NCBI GenBank assembly: GCA_947173495.1
Contig: CAMWFQ010000037.1
Coordinates: forward strand, 1-34,387
DNA length: 34,387 nucleotides
Source of the DNA: an uncultured Lachnospiraceae bacterium
GTDB taxonomy: Bacteria > Bacillota > Clostridia > Lachnospirales > Lachnospiraceae
Reading direction: 5' to 3'
Shown here: positions 1-7,999 of the stretch, one piece after another
How positions within the stretch are numbered: position 1 is the stretch's first letter
Layout of the letters: each line of letters starts with the position of its first letter
Made by a program: the position numbers and the translations under genes
The notes under the pieces: model-generated
What the model was told of the DNA's origin: nothing
The model's input: only the letters and a program-made list of their open reading frames with translations
Databases searched by the model: none

Positions 1-78
1 TCTTACTCTTCTTGAATTTTCAGACCTGCACTGCTGTTTATTTGTCAAGGTTCAGATAATCATATTGGAGATTATCAA

Positions 79-167
79 CGGAGAAGGAGGGATTTGAACC
101 CTCGCACCGCTATTAACGACCTACTCCCTTTCCAGGGGAGCCCCTTCAGCCTCTTGGGTACTTCTCC
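79..167 (-). tRNA. tRNA-Ser (anticodon GGA)
   Basis: On the minus strand a class II tRNA folds cleanly: a 7-bp acceptor stem (GGAGAAG with CTTCTCC, discriminator G), a D arm, an anticodon loop CTGGAAA giving anticodon GGA, a long serine-type variable arm, and a T arm with GGTTCAAATCC. The 89-nt length fits tRNA-Ser. No CCA is encoded. It is the distal gene of a two-tRNA unit, 49 bp after the UGA isoacceptor. Confidence 0.96.
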
Positions 168-216
168 AAATTGCTGTTTGTCTATCAACAATATTCGTCG
201 GAGCAGGCATCTCCAG

Positions 217-302
217 CGGAGAGGATGGGATTCGAACCCATGCGCCCTTGCGGACAAACGGTTTTCAAGACCGCCTCGTTATGACCACTTCGATACCTCT
301 CC
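217..302 (-). tRNA. tRNA-Ser (anticodon UGA)
   Basis: The minus strand gives a class II tRNA with acceptor stem GGAGAGG/CCTCTCC and discriminator G, anticodon loop CTTGAAA (anticodon TGA), a long variable arm and T-loop GGTTCGAATCC. The 5' end lies about 25 nt after the predicted start point of a strong promoter (334-362), so this gene heads a two-gene serine tRNA transcript. CCA is not encoded. Confidence 0.96.
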
Positions 303-333
303 ATGTGGTACGCTTTTGACCAGCGCATTGATT

Positions 334-362
334 ATTGTAGCAAATCAATCCAATAGTGTCAA
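334..362 (-). promoter_or_regulatory. Sigma-A promoter of the tRNA-Ser pair
   Basis: On the minus strand TTGACA (357-362) and TACAAT (334-339) are separated by exactly 17 bp. Transcription would start near 327, about 25 nt before the first tRNA. The stretch between this promoter and the ispD stop codon (363-428) is AT-rich, and I see no convincing hairpin terminator there. Confidence 0.88.
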
Positions 363-428
363 CACTTTTTTTGTAATTATTTTAATGTTTTTTATTAATC
401 GCCTTTTAACCTTATATTTTTCTGTTGC

Positions 429-1154
429 TTATGAAAAAGACAGGCTGTTCATAAAGTTTTCTGCGGCCAGAAGATCTTCAGGTGTTGTTATTTTAATGTT
501 GGTATAGGCTCCTTCTGTCAGCTTTACAGTATGACCCGTCAGCATTTCCACCACCATGGCATCATCTGTAATATTCATTCCTGCTTCTTGCAGATCCTGC
601 TCCCGCATCAGCAGTTTTCCGTACGCTTCCTTTATCAGGGAATACTCAAATACCTGTGGTGTCTGTACGGTCCATATCAGATTCCGGTCCGGAGTGGATA
701 CGATATTTTCCTGTTCATCTGCAATCTTAATCGTATCCTTCACCCGCATACCCGTCACACAGGCTCCATGCTCCCTGACACAGACCAATGCTCTGTCAAG
801 AATATCCCGGGTCACCATCGGTCTTGCCCCATCATGAATAAACAGATAATCACACTCCTTTACACTGTCTATACCGGCAGCCACCGAATGATACCTTTCC
901 CTTCCGCCTTCCACAATATTCTTCACTTTGGTGAACCCGTATTTTTCAACAATTTCTCTGCGGCAGTATGGAACATCTCCGGGAGAAACCACCAGCACAA
1001 TCTCATCGACAAAGCTGCTCTGAAAGGCCTGCAGCGAATAATAAATTACCGGTCTGCCATTCAAAAGCATAAACTGCTTTTTCATATTGCTTCCCATGCG
1101 CTTCCCGCTGCCTGCCGCCAGTACGATCGCTGCTGTATACTCTTTCCCACTCAT
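429..1154 (-). CDS. ispD: 2-C-methyl-D-erythritol 4-phosphate cytidylyltransferase
   Basis: A 241-residue protein that should transfer CMP from CTP to methylerythritol phosphate, the third step of the MEP isoprenoid pathway, in the cytosol. The N-terminal nucleotide-binding signature AAGSGKRMG followed by KKQF is at residues 14-28, and the IspD motif HDGARP is near residue 107. Length matches the family. The ATG start overlaps the tsaD stop by four bases (ATGA), and AGGAG lies 10 nt upstream inside tsaD, so translation is probably coupled. It is the last gene of the cluster before the tRNA genes. The homologous TarI (ribitol phosphate) family shares the fold, but the motifs and length fit IspD better. 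Confidence 0.93.
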   Translation of the reverse strand: MSGKEYTAAIVLAAGSGKRMGSNMKKQFMLLNGRPVIYYSLQAFQSSFVDEIVLVVSPGDVPYCRREIVEKYGFTKVKNIVEGGRERYHSVAAGIDSVKECDYLFIHDGARPMVTRDILDRALVCVREHGACVTGMRVKDTIKIADEQENIVSTPDRNLIWTVQTPQVFEYSLIKEAYGKLLMREQDLQEAGMNITDDAMVVEMLTGHTVKLTEGAYTNIKITTPEDLLAAENFMNSLSFS

Positions 1155-2194
1155 TTGAATGAATCTCCTGTATATTTTTCTCCCAGTTTTAAATTAGGTA
1201 TCGCATTCAGATCGAAACCATGCCTGACCCCTTTGCAGTATTCATAATAAGCGGCGGTTCCGATCATTGCAGCATTATCCGTGCAGTAAACCGGCGAAGG
1301 GTGGAAAAAATCAATTCCTTCCCGGCGGCAGGCTTTCTCAAAAGCGTTCCGCAGACTACTATTGGAAGCTACTCCTCCCGCAATGGCAAAGGTTCGGCAA
1401 CTGTAATTTTTAAGTGCTTCCATAGAGTGCTCTACCAGAACATCAATCACTGCGCTCTGGAAAGAAGCCGCAACATCCGCGGTCTTGATCTCCTCCCCCT
1501 TCATTTTACAGGAGTTTAGATAGTTCAGCACTGCAGACTTCAAGCCGCTGAAGCTGAAATCATATTCTGAGTTTCCTACTTTTGCCCGTGGAAAATAAAT
1601 TGCCTGCGGGTTCCCCTCTCTGGAGATTCTGTCGATTTTCGGCCCCCCGGGATACCCAAGTCCAATGGCTCTCGCCACTTTGTCAAAGGCTTCTCCTGCC
1701 GCGTCATCTCTGGTTCTTCCGATAATCTCATATTCTCCATAGTCCTTCACCATTACCAGATGAGAATGTCCTCCGGAAACCACAAGGCAGATAAAAGGAG
1801 GCTTCAGCTCTTTGTTTTCAATATAGTTGGCACTGATATGTCCTTCAATGTGATGCACACCTACAAGAGGAATGCCTGATGCAAAGCTGATCGCTTTGGC
1901 GGCAGATACGCCGACAAGTAATGCTCCCACAAGCCCCGGCCCATAGGTAACCGCCACAGCATCCATATCGATCAGTTCTTTTTCTGCATCGGTAAGTGCT
2001 CTTTCTATCACCTGATTAATCTTTTCAATATGTTTTCTGGAGGCAATTTCCGGCACTACTCCCCCATATTCCGTATGCAGCGCGATCTGGGAGTGAATCA
2101 CATTAGAGCATACGTCCCTGCCGTTTTTGACTACTGCCGCCGCCGTTTCATCACAGGAGCTTTCAATGGCAAGTATATAAACATCCTTTTCCAT
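1151..2194 (-). CDS. tsaD: tRNA N6-threonylcarbamoyladenosine transferase TsaD
   Basis: A 347-residue ASKHA-fold enzyme that transfers the threonylcarbamoyl group to A37 of ANN-decoding tRNAs together with TsaB and TsaE, both encoded about 3 kb upstream. The opening [14 protein letters not shown] is diagnostic, as is the metal-binding HIEGH motif (near 113-117) and VVSGGHSHL (near 138). The C-terminal DNAAMIG completes the nucleotide site. AAAGGA lies 5 nt upstream of the ATG. The gap to the upstream gene is about 130 bp with no clear promoter, and the downstream ispD overlaps by four bases. Confidence 0.96.
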   Translation of the reverse strand: MEKDVYILAIESSCDETAAAVVKNGRDVCSNVIHSQIALHTEYGGVVPEIASRKHIEKINQVIERALTDAEKELIDMDAVAVTYGPGLVGALLVGVSAAKAISFASGIPLVGVHHIEGHISANYIENKELKPPFICLVVSGGHSHLVMVKDYGEYEIIGRTRDDAAGEAFDKVARAIGLGYPGGPKIDRISREGNPQAIYFPRAKVGNSEYDFSFSGLKSAVLNYLNSCKMKGEEIKTADVAASFQSAVIDVLVEHSMEALKNYSCRTFAIAGGVASNSSLRNAFEKACRREGIDFFHPSPVYCTDNAAMIGTAAYYEYCKGVRHGFDLNAIPNLKLGEKYTGDSFK

Positions 2195-2325
2195 GTCTGT
2201 CCTTTCTTATATATAGATAAACGGGTATTCTGATACCGTCCTGTCATACTGTTTACAAAAGTAACACCTTCGTTCCAGGCAGCGCGACATCCAGTTTGGC
2301 ATCGTCTGGCTCATCGCCTGCAGAA

Positions 2326-2904
2326 TCACTCTTCCTCTGGCTGCCATCCGTAAATCTTCCAGTGTCCCTCATCATCTTTACGCAAAAGAAAGATCTCTGT
2401 AAGCGCCTGAATCTGAGTTCCTTTTCTCAGAGTGAAACTACACTGCAATTTTGCCCACTTAAACCCATCCTGCTGGAATTCCTCTACATCTACACTTGAA
2501 GCCGGACTGTAGCTGGATATCACTACGCCTTCCTCTGTAAAATTATGAATGTCCCACTTAAGATCCTCCAGATACTGTTGCTGGGTTTTATTCGCCACAA
2601 GTTCATCATCATACAGCTTCTGTATCTGCAACGCCAGATTCCCGAACTCTTCATCCGTATAGGACTCACCGATCAGACACTGGGTAAGCTCACCGAAATA
2701 TTTGACCACCTCTCGAGGGGTAGGAGGATAGTTATTGTCCAGGTTCCGGGTCAGTACTTCCTGAACCGCAGTGATCTTCACTTCCTCACTGTCATCTTTT
2801 CTCGGCTTTACGTTGGACAGATAATAATAATAACCTGCTACCAGCCCTACCAGAATCACCCCTATCACAATGCTTTTTATCATTCCATTCCCTTGCTTTT
2901 TCAT
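2326..2904 (-). CDS. Membrane-anchored protein of unknown function
   Basis: A 192-residue protein. Residues 8-28 form a single N-terminal membrane segment ending in a Tyr-rich YYYYL, after a short positive N-terminus, so the remainder should be outside the membrane. There is no lipobox cysteine. The remainder is acidic with Tyr and Trp, ending KIYGWQPEEE, and resembles small uncharacterised extracytoplasmic proteins of Lachnospiraceae (possibly the DUF6715 group; I cannot verify this). The start overlaps the rnz stop by four bases and has GAGGAGGG upstream, so it is translated with rnz. Its place inside a tRNA-processing and modification cluster suggests cotranscription rather than a defined role. 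Confidence 0.72.
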   Translation of the reverse strand: MKKQGNGMIKSIVIGVILVGLVAGYYYYLSNVKPRKDDSEEVKITAVQEVLTRNLDNNYPPTPREVVKYFGELTQCLIGESYTDEEFGNLALQIQKLYDDELVANKTQQQYLEDLKWDIHNFTEEGVVISSYSPASSVDVEEFQQDGFKWAKLQCSFTLRKGTQIQALTEIFLLRKDDEGHWKIYGWQPEEE

Positions 2905-3827
2905 ACGGATCCCTCCTCATCATTCTCAAATGTAAGCTCTATTGTTTTTCCATCCCTGCAGATTTCCGTATAAGGGAAAATTTTTCTTACCTCCGCCAGA
3001 TACTCCTCCGGCCTGTTCAGAGAAGGGCTGTAATGGGTAAGCCAGAGTCTGGGCACCTCTGCACGTTTTGCCAGCTGCGCCGCCTCATAAAAAGTCATAT
3101 GCTTGTTTTCCCTGGCTTTGGCGCTCTTCTCCGCTTCTCCGTACATTCCTTCACAAATAAAAAGATCGCTGCCGCAGGCATGCTTTACGATTCCTTCCGT
3201 AGGACGTGTGTCCGTACAGTAAGTCACCTTAAGCCCTTTTCTGGCAGGTCCCAGCACCATTTCCGGCACAAGTGTCATTTCTTTTGTTTCAATGATTTCT
3301 CCCCGCTGAAGCCGGTTCCAGTATTTCTTTTCGATTCCAAGTGCGAGGGCCTTTTCCACCTGAAACTTTCCCGTGCGGGAAACAGATATGCTGTACCCAT
3401 AACAGGGCACATTATGATTCACGCGAAATGCTTCGATATCAAAACCGTCAAAATGAATAATATGCTCCGTCTCATTCAATTCCAGGGTCTCTATCGCGAA
3501 AGGAAGTTCCGGGGCTATAATGCGTAAAGACGCCACTACCTTTGACAAACCTTTTGGACCCACCAAAAGAAGCGGCTCTGTCCGCTCCGCATTTCCCATC
3601 GTGAGAAGCATTCCCGGAAGTCCGCTAATATGATCTGCATGAAAATGGGTAAAGCAAATCACATCAATCGGTTTCGGGCTCCACCCCTTTTCCTTCATGG
3701 CGATCTGCGTTCCCTCTCCACAATCGATCAATATACTCTGGCCGTTATATCTGGCCATCATGGATGTCAGCCACCGGTAGGGGAGCGGCATCATCCCGCC
3801 GGTCCCCAGTAAGCAAATATCCAGCAT
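2901..3827 (-). CDS. rnz: Ribonuclease Z (tRNA 3'-end endonuclease)
   Basis: A 308-residue metallo-beta-lactamase-fold nuclease that removes 3' trailers from tRNA precursors. The zinc motif HFHADH (in FTHFHADHISGLPG) is near residues 62-67. A further conserved aspartate lies in TYCTDTRPT, and HMTFYEA and LTHYSP near residues 243 and 265 supply later metal ligands. Length matches short bacterial RNase Z. GGAG lies 4 nt upstream of the ATG. This is relevant here because the two serine tRNA genes in this window do not encode CCA, the class of precursors on which RNase Z acts. Confidence 0.94.
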   Translation of the reverse strand: MLDICLLGTGGMMPLPYRWLTSMMARYNGQSILIDCGEGTQIAMKEKGWSPKPIDVICFTHFHADHISGLPGMLLTMGNAERTEPLLLVGPKGLSKVVASLRIIAPELPFAIETLELNETEHIIHFDGFDIEAFRVNHNVPCYGYSISVSRTGKFQVEKALALGIEKKYWNRLQRGEIIETKEMTLVPEMVLGPARKGLKVTYCTDTRPTEGIVKHACGSDLFICEGMYGEAEKSAKARENKHMTFYEAAQLAKRAEVPRLWLTHYSPSLNRPEEYLAEVRKIFPYTEICRDGKTIELTFENDEEGSV

Positions 3828-3869
3828 AATTCTCCAAACCTTTCACTTAAAGCAGGCCGGCATATCTTT

Positions 3870-4118
3870 TTAAAATAATTCGCTCATCTCCTCCTCGTCA
3901 ACCGGAACAGAAAATTCACGTATCATTTTATCATAACATTCCTCACACAAATCAAAGGAATGTCTTGTGCCGTCCTTGTTACTGAAATATCCGAAACGGA
4001 CATCCCCCTGAAAGCATCCTTCCATCAGGATCCCGTTTTTGACTTTTAACTCTTTTTTACATTTATTACAAATCACTGTTTTTAAATCTTTCGTAGCATC
4101 ATTTAAAAAAATACGCAT
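3870..4118 (-). CDS. Small zinc-ribbon protein of unknown function
   Basis: An 82-residue protein with two CxxC knuckles, CNKC near residue 18 and CEEC near 59, spaced as in a treble-clef or zinc-ribbon fold, and an acidic tail with EEEMSELF at the end. A strong site (AAAGGAGG, 8-9 nt) precedes the ATG. It looks cytosolic. Similar short proteins occur in Clostridia without an assigned role. It lies between rimI and rnz with gaps of about 130 and 40 bp and may have its own promoter at 4200. Confidence 0.75.
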   Translation of the reverse strand: MRIFLNDATKDLKTVICNKCKKELKVKNGILMEGCFQGDVRFGYFSNKDGTRHSFDLCEECYDKMIREFSVPVDEEEMSELF

Positions 4119-4199
4119 GGACTTATCCTCCTTTAAGTATCTTTCCGGAATAAGATTTTGAAAGCTTTCTCTGTAATCTTATCTCGATCCCCAACTACC

Positions 4200-4205
4200 A
4201 TTATA
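4200..4205 (-). promoter_or_regulatory. Possible -10 element ahead of the zinc-ribbon gene
   Basis: A consensus TATAAT on the minus strand, with ATG just before it, lies about 80 bp upstream of the start at 4118. No good -35 box lies 16-18 bp further upstream (the best is CTGTTT), so this is a weak call for an internal promoter. Confidence 0.4.
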
Positions 4206-4250
4206 CATAAAAGAGGAATAAGAAACAGTGGTAATTCCTCCATGCTCTTC

Positions 4251-4703
4251 CTATCTTTTCCACATGATCAGTGCATCCTCTCTGGGTCTTTCATAGAAAC
4301 CGGGCCTTATTCCTTCCGCTCTGAATCCAAGACTTTCATACAGCCGGATAGCCGGGCGGTTACTGGTACGCACTTCCAGTGTGCAGGCTGAAATACCGAT
4401 TTTCTCCGCCTGACTCAGCATATGTTTCATCATTTGATATCCTATTTTCTGATTTCGATATTCGGCAGACACCACCACATTGGTAATTTCTCCTTCGCCA
4501 GCCATATTCCTGATGCCACAGCATCCCACGATTTTTCCCTCCGACTCCGCCACATAATAGAAGGCGTAATCTGCTTCCACCATCTCCAGGAAATCCTCTG
4601 CTGACCAGGGCATGGAAAAGCTTTCCTTCTCTATTTTACTGACCGCTTCCACATCAGCGGCTTTCATGTCCCTGATCTGTACCAAGATGAATCTCCTTCT
4701 CAT
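4251..4703 (-). CDS. rimI: Ribosomal-protein-alanine N-acetyltransferase RimI-like
   Basis: A GNAT acetyltransferase of about 150 residues. The acetyl-CoA loop appears as RNQKIGYQMM (near 80-90) after the beta-4 segment ITNVVVSAEYR, and the C-terminal LEVRTSNRPAIRLYESLGF is the RimI hallmark. RimI acetylates the N-terminus of ribosomal protein S18 and commonly sits between tsaB and tsaD, as here. I chose the ATG at 4703 because GAGGAG lies 4 nt upstream. An ATG four codons earlier lacks a site, and a TTG at 4685 with AAGGAG is also possible. The Shine-Dalgarno lies at the end of the palindromic element that separates this gene from tsaB. Confidence 0.9.
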   Translation of the reverse strand: MRRRFILVQIRDMKAADVEAVSKIEKESFSMPWSAEDFLEMVEADYAFYYVAESEGKIVGCCGIRNMAGEGEITNVVVSAEYRNQKIGYQMMKHMLSQAEKIGISACTLEVRTSNRPAIRLYESLGFRAEGIRPGFYERPREDALIMWKR

Positions 4704-4707
4704 ATTT

Positions 4708-4835
4708 CTCCTCATTTCTGCGCTGCTTTGTTGCGCTAAGCCATGATATAGCTAAAGCATATTATATGCTTAACAAGTTTGTGGCAAGCAACGCGCAGAC
4801 ACAAATCTCGCGATTGAAAATTTTAATTTTCAATC
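4708..4835 (-). repeat. Intercistronic structured element between tsaB and rimI (family P)
   Basis: In transcript order there are: a perfect 10-bp AT hairpin (826-835 with 812-821 of 4.8 kb) containing the tsaB stop codon in its loop; a hairpin TTTGTG/CACAAA (778-805); a perfect 8-bp hairpin AAGCATAT/ATATGCTT (755-771); then two segments, GCAAC (730-734) and GCGCAGA (717-723), complementary to the loop of the second hairpin (788-799), giving 12 bp with a 6-nt bulge; then AAT and the rimI Shine-Dalgarno (4708-4713). The same order of parts recurs at 7872-7999. Confidence 0.7.
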
Positions 4836-5539
4836 TTTTCGCGCTCCGCCTGAGGCAGCCGCAAATATTCCGGCACATGATCTGCAGCCGGAACTGCTCT
4901 TCTCTCCTTCATATATTGGAATGCCAGTACGGCAAACGCCGCCGCTCTCTGCCGGTTCATATGGGCAGGCGCAAAGCTGTAAGGAACCTTCAGCTCCTCT
5001 TTCAGCCTCTCTGCAAATACAGGTACACCATCTCCTAAGAGGATCGTCTCCCGACCTGTCCCGTTGCATTTTTGAATGATCTCGTCAACAGGAACCGCTC
5101 TCTGGGAAAGCAATACTGCAAGCCGATAAGTGCCGCCCTCCTCCCTTCCTTTGGTAAATTCATAAAGTCCCGTATACACCTGATTTCTCCTGGCGTCCAT
5201 AAGAGGACAGACCAATTTGTCAGTTCCATAAAGGTTGCAGGCCAGGCCATCCAGCGTAGGAATTTCAATCAAAGGTATTTTCAGGGCCAGCCCCAGTCCT
5301 TTTGCAGTCGCCGAACCAATCCTCAAACCTGTAAAAGAGCCGGGTCCTTTGGACAACGCAATGGCGTCCACCGTACTCAGGTCCAGCTCTATCATTTTCT
5401 TCAGTTCGTCCAGCATGGGAAGCAGTGTCTGGGAATGTGTCTTTTTATACTGTACGTTATACTCCCCAATCAGAATATCGTCTTCTATGACCGCTACTGA
5501 CGCCACAAGGCCGGAACTGTCTATCGCTATGATCTTCAT
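4823..5539 (-). CDS. tsaB: tRNA threonylcarbamoyladenosine biosynthesis protein TsaB
   Basis: A 238-residue ASKHA-fold protein that scaffolds the t6A complex by pairing with TsaD. MKIIAIDSSG at the N-terminus and KGPGSFTGLRIG near residues 64-75 are diagnostic. The start lies 5 bp after the tsaE stop, with GGAGG inside tsaE. The last four codons (KIEN) and the stop are encoded by one arm and the loop of a perfect palindrome at 4812-4835, so the end of the protein has apparently been set by a repeat element. The upstream neighbour is tsaE and the downstream one rimI. Confidence 0.94.
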   Translation of the reverse strand: MKIIAIDSSGLVASVAVIEDDILIGEYNVQYKKTHSQTLLPMLDELKKMIELDLSTVDAIALSKGPGSFTGLRIGSATAKGLGLALKIPLIEIPTLDGLACNLYGTDKLVCPLMDARRNQVYTGLYEFTKGREEGGTYRLAVLLSQRAVPVDEIIQKCNGTGRETILLGDGVPVFAERLKEELKVPYSFAPAHMNRQRAAAFAVLAFQYMKERRAVPAADHVPEYLRLPQAEREKIEN

Positions 5540-5544
5540 ATAAT

Positions 5545-5979
5545 TTATTTTTCCTCCAGCCTGATCGTTCTGTAATAAAATCCTCTTTCCATATCCGTGG
5601 AAATCGTAACATGCAAAAAATGTTCCGGAAGTATCTCTTCTATCAGATCAGCCCATTCAACCAGGCATACGCCTTCCCCATAAAAGCAGTCCTCATATCC
5701 GATTTCCTCCATCTCGGAAATATCCCCGATCCGATACACATCAAAATGATAAAACGGATATCGTCCTCCTTCATAGATCTGAAGGATCGTAAAAGTAGGA
5801 CTGTTTACCAACTCTGTGATACCAAGGCCGGCGGCCAGCCCTTTGGTAAAAACCGTCTTCCCCGCTCCCAGATCACCTGTCAGGGTAACGACCATACCAC
5901 CATACGCCTTTTCTCCAATCTTTCGTCCAACCTCAAAGGTCTCCTCCGGACTGAAGGTTTCTATCAGTGTTTCTTTCAT
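5545..5979 (-). CDS. tsaE: tRNA threonylcarbamoyladenosine biosynthesis ATPase TsaE
   Basis: A 144-residue P-loop protein required for cycling of the TsaB-TsaD complex in t6A formation. Walker A is GDLGAGKT near residue 34, followed by the family segment NSPTFTILQIYEG, and LVEWADLI near residue 106. I chose the ATG at 5979 because GATGAGGT lies 5 nt upstream and it gives the usual family length. Longer in-frame starts would overlap the upstream gene. The stop is 5 bp before tsaB. Older annotations call it YjeE. Confidence 0.94.
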   Translation of the reverse strand: MKETLIETFSPEETFEVGRKIGEKAYGGMVVTLTGDLGAGKTVFTKGLAAGLGITELVNSPTFTILQIYEGGRYPFYHFDVYRIGDISEMEEIGYEDCFYGEGVCLVEWADLIEEILPEHFLHVTISTDMERGFYYRTIRLEEK

Positions 5980-6011
5980 TTTTACCTCATCGCTTTGCTT
6001 TTTAAGCATTT

Positions 6012-6491
6012 TCAGCCGCGAATCTTTACCTTCTTTGGCGGCATGTGGATAGAAATTATCTCCATAACTGCCGTCGCCTTCTCTCCAAGATCCTTTCTCG
6101 GAAAAATGGATGCATTCACCCTCGATGTATAAAGGATCAGGCTCCGGGGCGTGGATACCGCCCTGTACATATCTTCCCATTGCTGGCTCTGCACTTCCTC
6201 TTTCTGGGACACTGTCACTCCTTCATCGTTCATCCGGTAATGGAGCGCTTCCTTAAATGCCGGATTTGCAAGATACTGCTGCCGGGATTTGATAAACAGC
6301 GTCCACGGAAGATATGCCAGTATAATAATTCCGCCGATCAGGAAAAGCGCGCCTCCTCCCATAAAAAACGCCACTACCAGAAGCGCGCCCGTGAGGGATC
6401 CGATCAGCCCCGCCGCACTGGTGTAGGTATGATAAAGCATATAATCATAAAGAACGCCGGGTGTTATCTTCACATCAAATTCTACTTCCAT
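6012..6491 (-). CDS. YcxB-like membrane protein
   Basis: A protein of about 159 residues. After about 25 N-terminal residues comes a hydrophobic hairpin of two membrane segments (roughly residues 28-48 and 50-70, rich in Gly, Ile and Leu), then a soluble domain with the pattern YRMNDEGVTVSQ and IFPRKDL typical of the YcxB-like C-terminal domain. Function unknown. The start is uncertain. A GTG at 6539 lies inside a hairpin and lacks a site. The ATG at 6491 has AGGGGA at a long 13-14 nt spacing. It lies 32 bp upstream of tsaE and is the first gene of the cluster. Confidence 0.7.
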   Translation of the reverse strand: MEVEFDVKITPGVLYDYMLYHTYTSAAGLIGSLTGALLVVAFFMGGGALFLIGGIIILAYLPWTLFIKSRQQYLANPAFKEALHYRMNDEGVTVSQKEEVQSQQWEDMYRAVSTPRSLILYTSRVNASIFPRKDLGEKATAVMEIISIHMPPKKVKIRG

Positions 6492-6529
6492 AGCCTTTAT
6501 CCATTCCCCTGTCAAATTCTGTACCAACT

Positions 6530-6557
6530 CAAAGAGCACCTCCGAAGGTGCTCTTTG
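6530..6557 (-). terminator. Hairpin between the export operon and the YcxB-like gene
   Basis: An 11-bp perfect stem (CAAAGAGCACC with GGTGCTCTTTG) lies about 90 bp after the macB-like permease stop codon. Only three T residues follow on the minus strand, so it is a weak rho-independent terminator at best, but it is the only candidate separating the two transcription units. Confidence 0.45.
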
Positions 6558-6647
6558 GCGTTTCTTATTATTTTATTATACTAAAAATCTCATAAAGTGC
6601 AATGTTTTTTGACAATTCACCCTTAAAGCTCACTCATGATTAACGAT

Positions 6648-7865
6648 TTATTCATGCCGCAGGGCTTCTATGGGACTAAGCTTCGCTGCTTTTCTTGCCG
6701 GATAGATTCCGAAGAAAATACCGATGCCGCAGGAAAAAAGTGACGCCGCAAGCACAACTCCCGCACTGATCTGAGCCGTAACCCCTGCAATAGAACAGAT
6801 TCCCATGGCTCCCAGAATTCCCAGAATAATTCCGATAATACCGCCCAGCAGGGTGATAATACCCGCCTCCGCCAGAAACTGCAACAGCACCGAACCTGTC
6901 CTTGCTCCCAGCGCTTTTCTGATACCAATCTCTCTGGTTCGCTCTGTCACAGACACCAACATGATATTCATAACGCCAATACCGCCCACCAGAAGAGAAA
7001 TCGCCGCCACAAAAGAAATAAAGATCGTAATGAATCCCAGTATGGTATCGAACTGAGCTGTGTAGTCCGCAAAGCTCTCTGTCATAATCTGGTTTTCTCC
7101 CCGGACATTGTGTCTGCTCTCCAGCAGTGCCATTACTTTAGATGCGATTTCTGTGGAATATTCCGGCGCTTCCGCAATCACATAAAACTGTTCAATCTCG
7201 TCTATATAGTATCCCAGTTTGTTTGCCATAAAGGTAAGAGGCACCTCTGCCTGTATGGTGACAACTCCATAGCCCGTATTGATCAGACTGGACGCATTGT
7301 CTTTGCGGATACCCACAACACGCAGCTCCTGGGTCACTCCCCAGAAAGTAGCATCAAAGCTCATACCGATCACATCGCTGGTTCCAAAAAGGGCTACCGC
7401 ACTGCCTTCTGTAATAATACAGGTATTTGCAGCGCTGTCATAATCATTCTGGGTAAAATATTTCCCCTTGATAATGGGATCCGAAGAGGTATATTGAAGG
7501 CCTGTGGTTCCTCCGCTCATACGGATATCGAAATCTCCCTTTGGCCCCTCTGCTGTCCCCCAGGTTCCAAAAGTCGGCGTTACTCCTTTCACGTGGGGAA
7601 TCTGCTCCTGGATCGCATCAAAGTCCGCCTGGCTGAAAGTCACCGTTGTATCCTTACGGGTGCTGTCCACATAGAAGGCGATCTGTCCTCCGACAATTCC
7701 CTCCAGTTCTGAATTCACCTCTCCGCGGACACCATTACCGGTGGAAATTACCATGATCACCGACGCAATACCAATAATAATTCCCAGCATAGTAAGAATA
7801 GAACGTCCTCTGTTGCTCCTGATATTCATCAGTGCAATCTTGATGTATTCCCAAATCTGTGCCAT
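6648..7865 (-). CDS. ABC exporter permease, MacB/FtsX type
   Basis: A 405-residue permease. A first membrane segment (about residues 20-42, containing TMLGIIIGIASVIMV) is followed by an extracytoplasmic MacB-type domain of about 220 residues, and then three membrane segments in the C-terminal FtsX domain, with the conserved VTERTREIGIRKALGA loop near residue 315. It should work with the ATPase and adaptor encoded just upstream to export a small molecule or peptide. I chose the ATG at 7865 (GGAG 6-7 nt upstream, usual family length); the reading frame is open further upstream only because a repeat element there lacks stops. Confidence 0.9.
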   Translation of the reverse strand: MAQIWEYIKIALMNIRSNRGRSILTMLGIIIGIASVIMVISTGNGVRGEVNSELEGIVGGQIAFYVDSTRKDTTVTFSQADFDAIQEQIPHVKGVTPTFGTWGTAEGPKGDFDIRMSGGTTGLQYTSSDPIIKGKYFTQNDYDSAANTCIITEGSAVALFGTSDVIGMSFDATFWGVTQELRVVGIRKDNASSLINTGYGVVTIQAEVPLTFMANKLGYYIDEIEQFYVIAEAPEYSTEIASKVMALLESRHNVRGENQIMTESFADYTAQFDTILGFITIFISFVAAISLLVGGIGVMNIMLVSVTERTREIGIRKALGARTGSVLLQFLAEAGIITLLGGIIGIILGILGAMGICSIAGVTAQISAGVVLAASLFSCGIGIFFGIYPARKAAKLSPIEALRHE

Positions 7866-7871
7866 TTTAAT

Positions 7872-7999
7872 CTCCATTCCGGAGCGTTTACGCGACGGGG
7901 CGACGCAAATCTCCAATTTGCGTCTGCCATCAGGGCTTATTTGTGACGCTCCGGCACAAATAGCCGTATGAAAAATCAGCACATCAGTGTGATTTTTCA
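7872..7999 (-). repeat. Intercistronic structured element between macA and macB (family P)
   Basis: In transcript order: a 10-bp hairpin TGAAAAATCA/TGATTTTTCA (7990-7999 with 7969-7978) directly abutting the adaptor stop codon; a hairpin TATTTGTG/CACAAATA (7938-7962) with a 9-nt loop; a perfect 9-bp hairpin GACGCAAAT/ATTTGCGTC (7902-7924); a segment ACGCTCCGG (7879-7887) that is a perfect 9-nt complement of the second hairpin's loop; then AAT and the downstream gene's GGAG. Layout and position match the element at 4708-4835, though the stems differ in sequence. Confidence 0.75.

Noticed and set aside
55-76. Hairpin GATAATC/GATTATC after the tRNA genes as a terminator
   Set aside because: Only 7 bp, AT-rich, and no T-run follows on the minus strand.
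4708-4835. HDV-like self-cleaving ribozyme
   Set aside because: The A-B-A'-C-C'-B' order resembles the HDV topology, but there is no room for a P3 helix between B and A', and I could identify neither the catalytic cytosine junction nor a cleavage-site G.
6492-6539. GTG start at 6539 for the YcxB-like protein
   Set aside because: The GTG lies inside an 11-bp hairpin and has no Shine-Dalgarno; the ATG at 6491 begins the conserved part.
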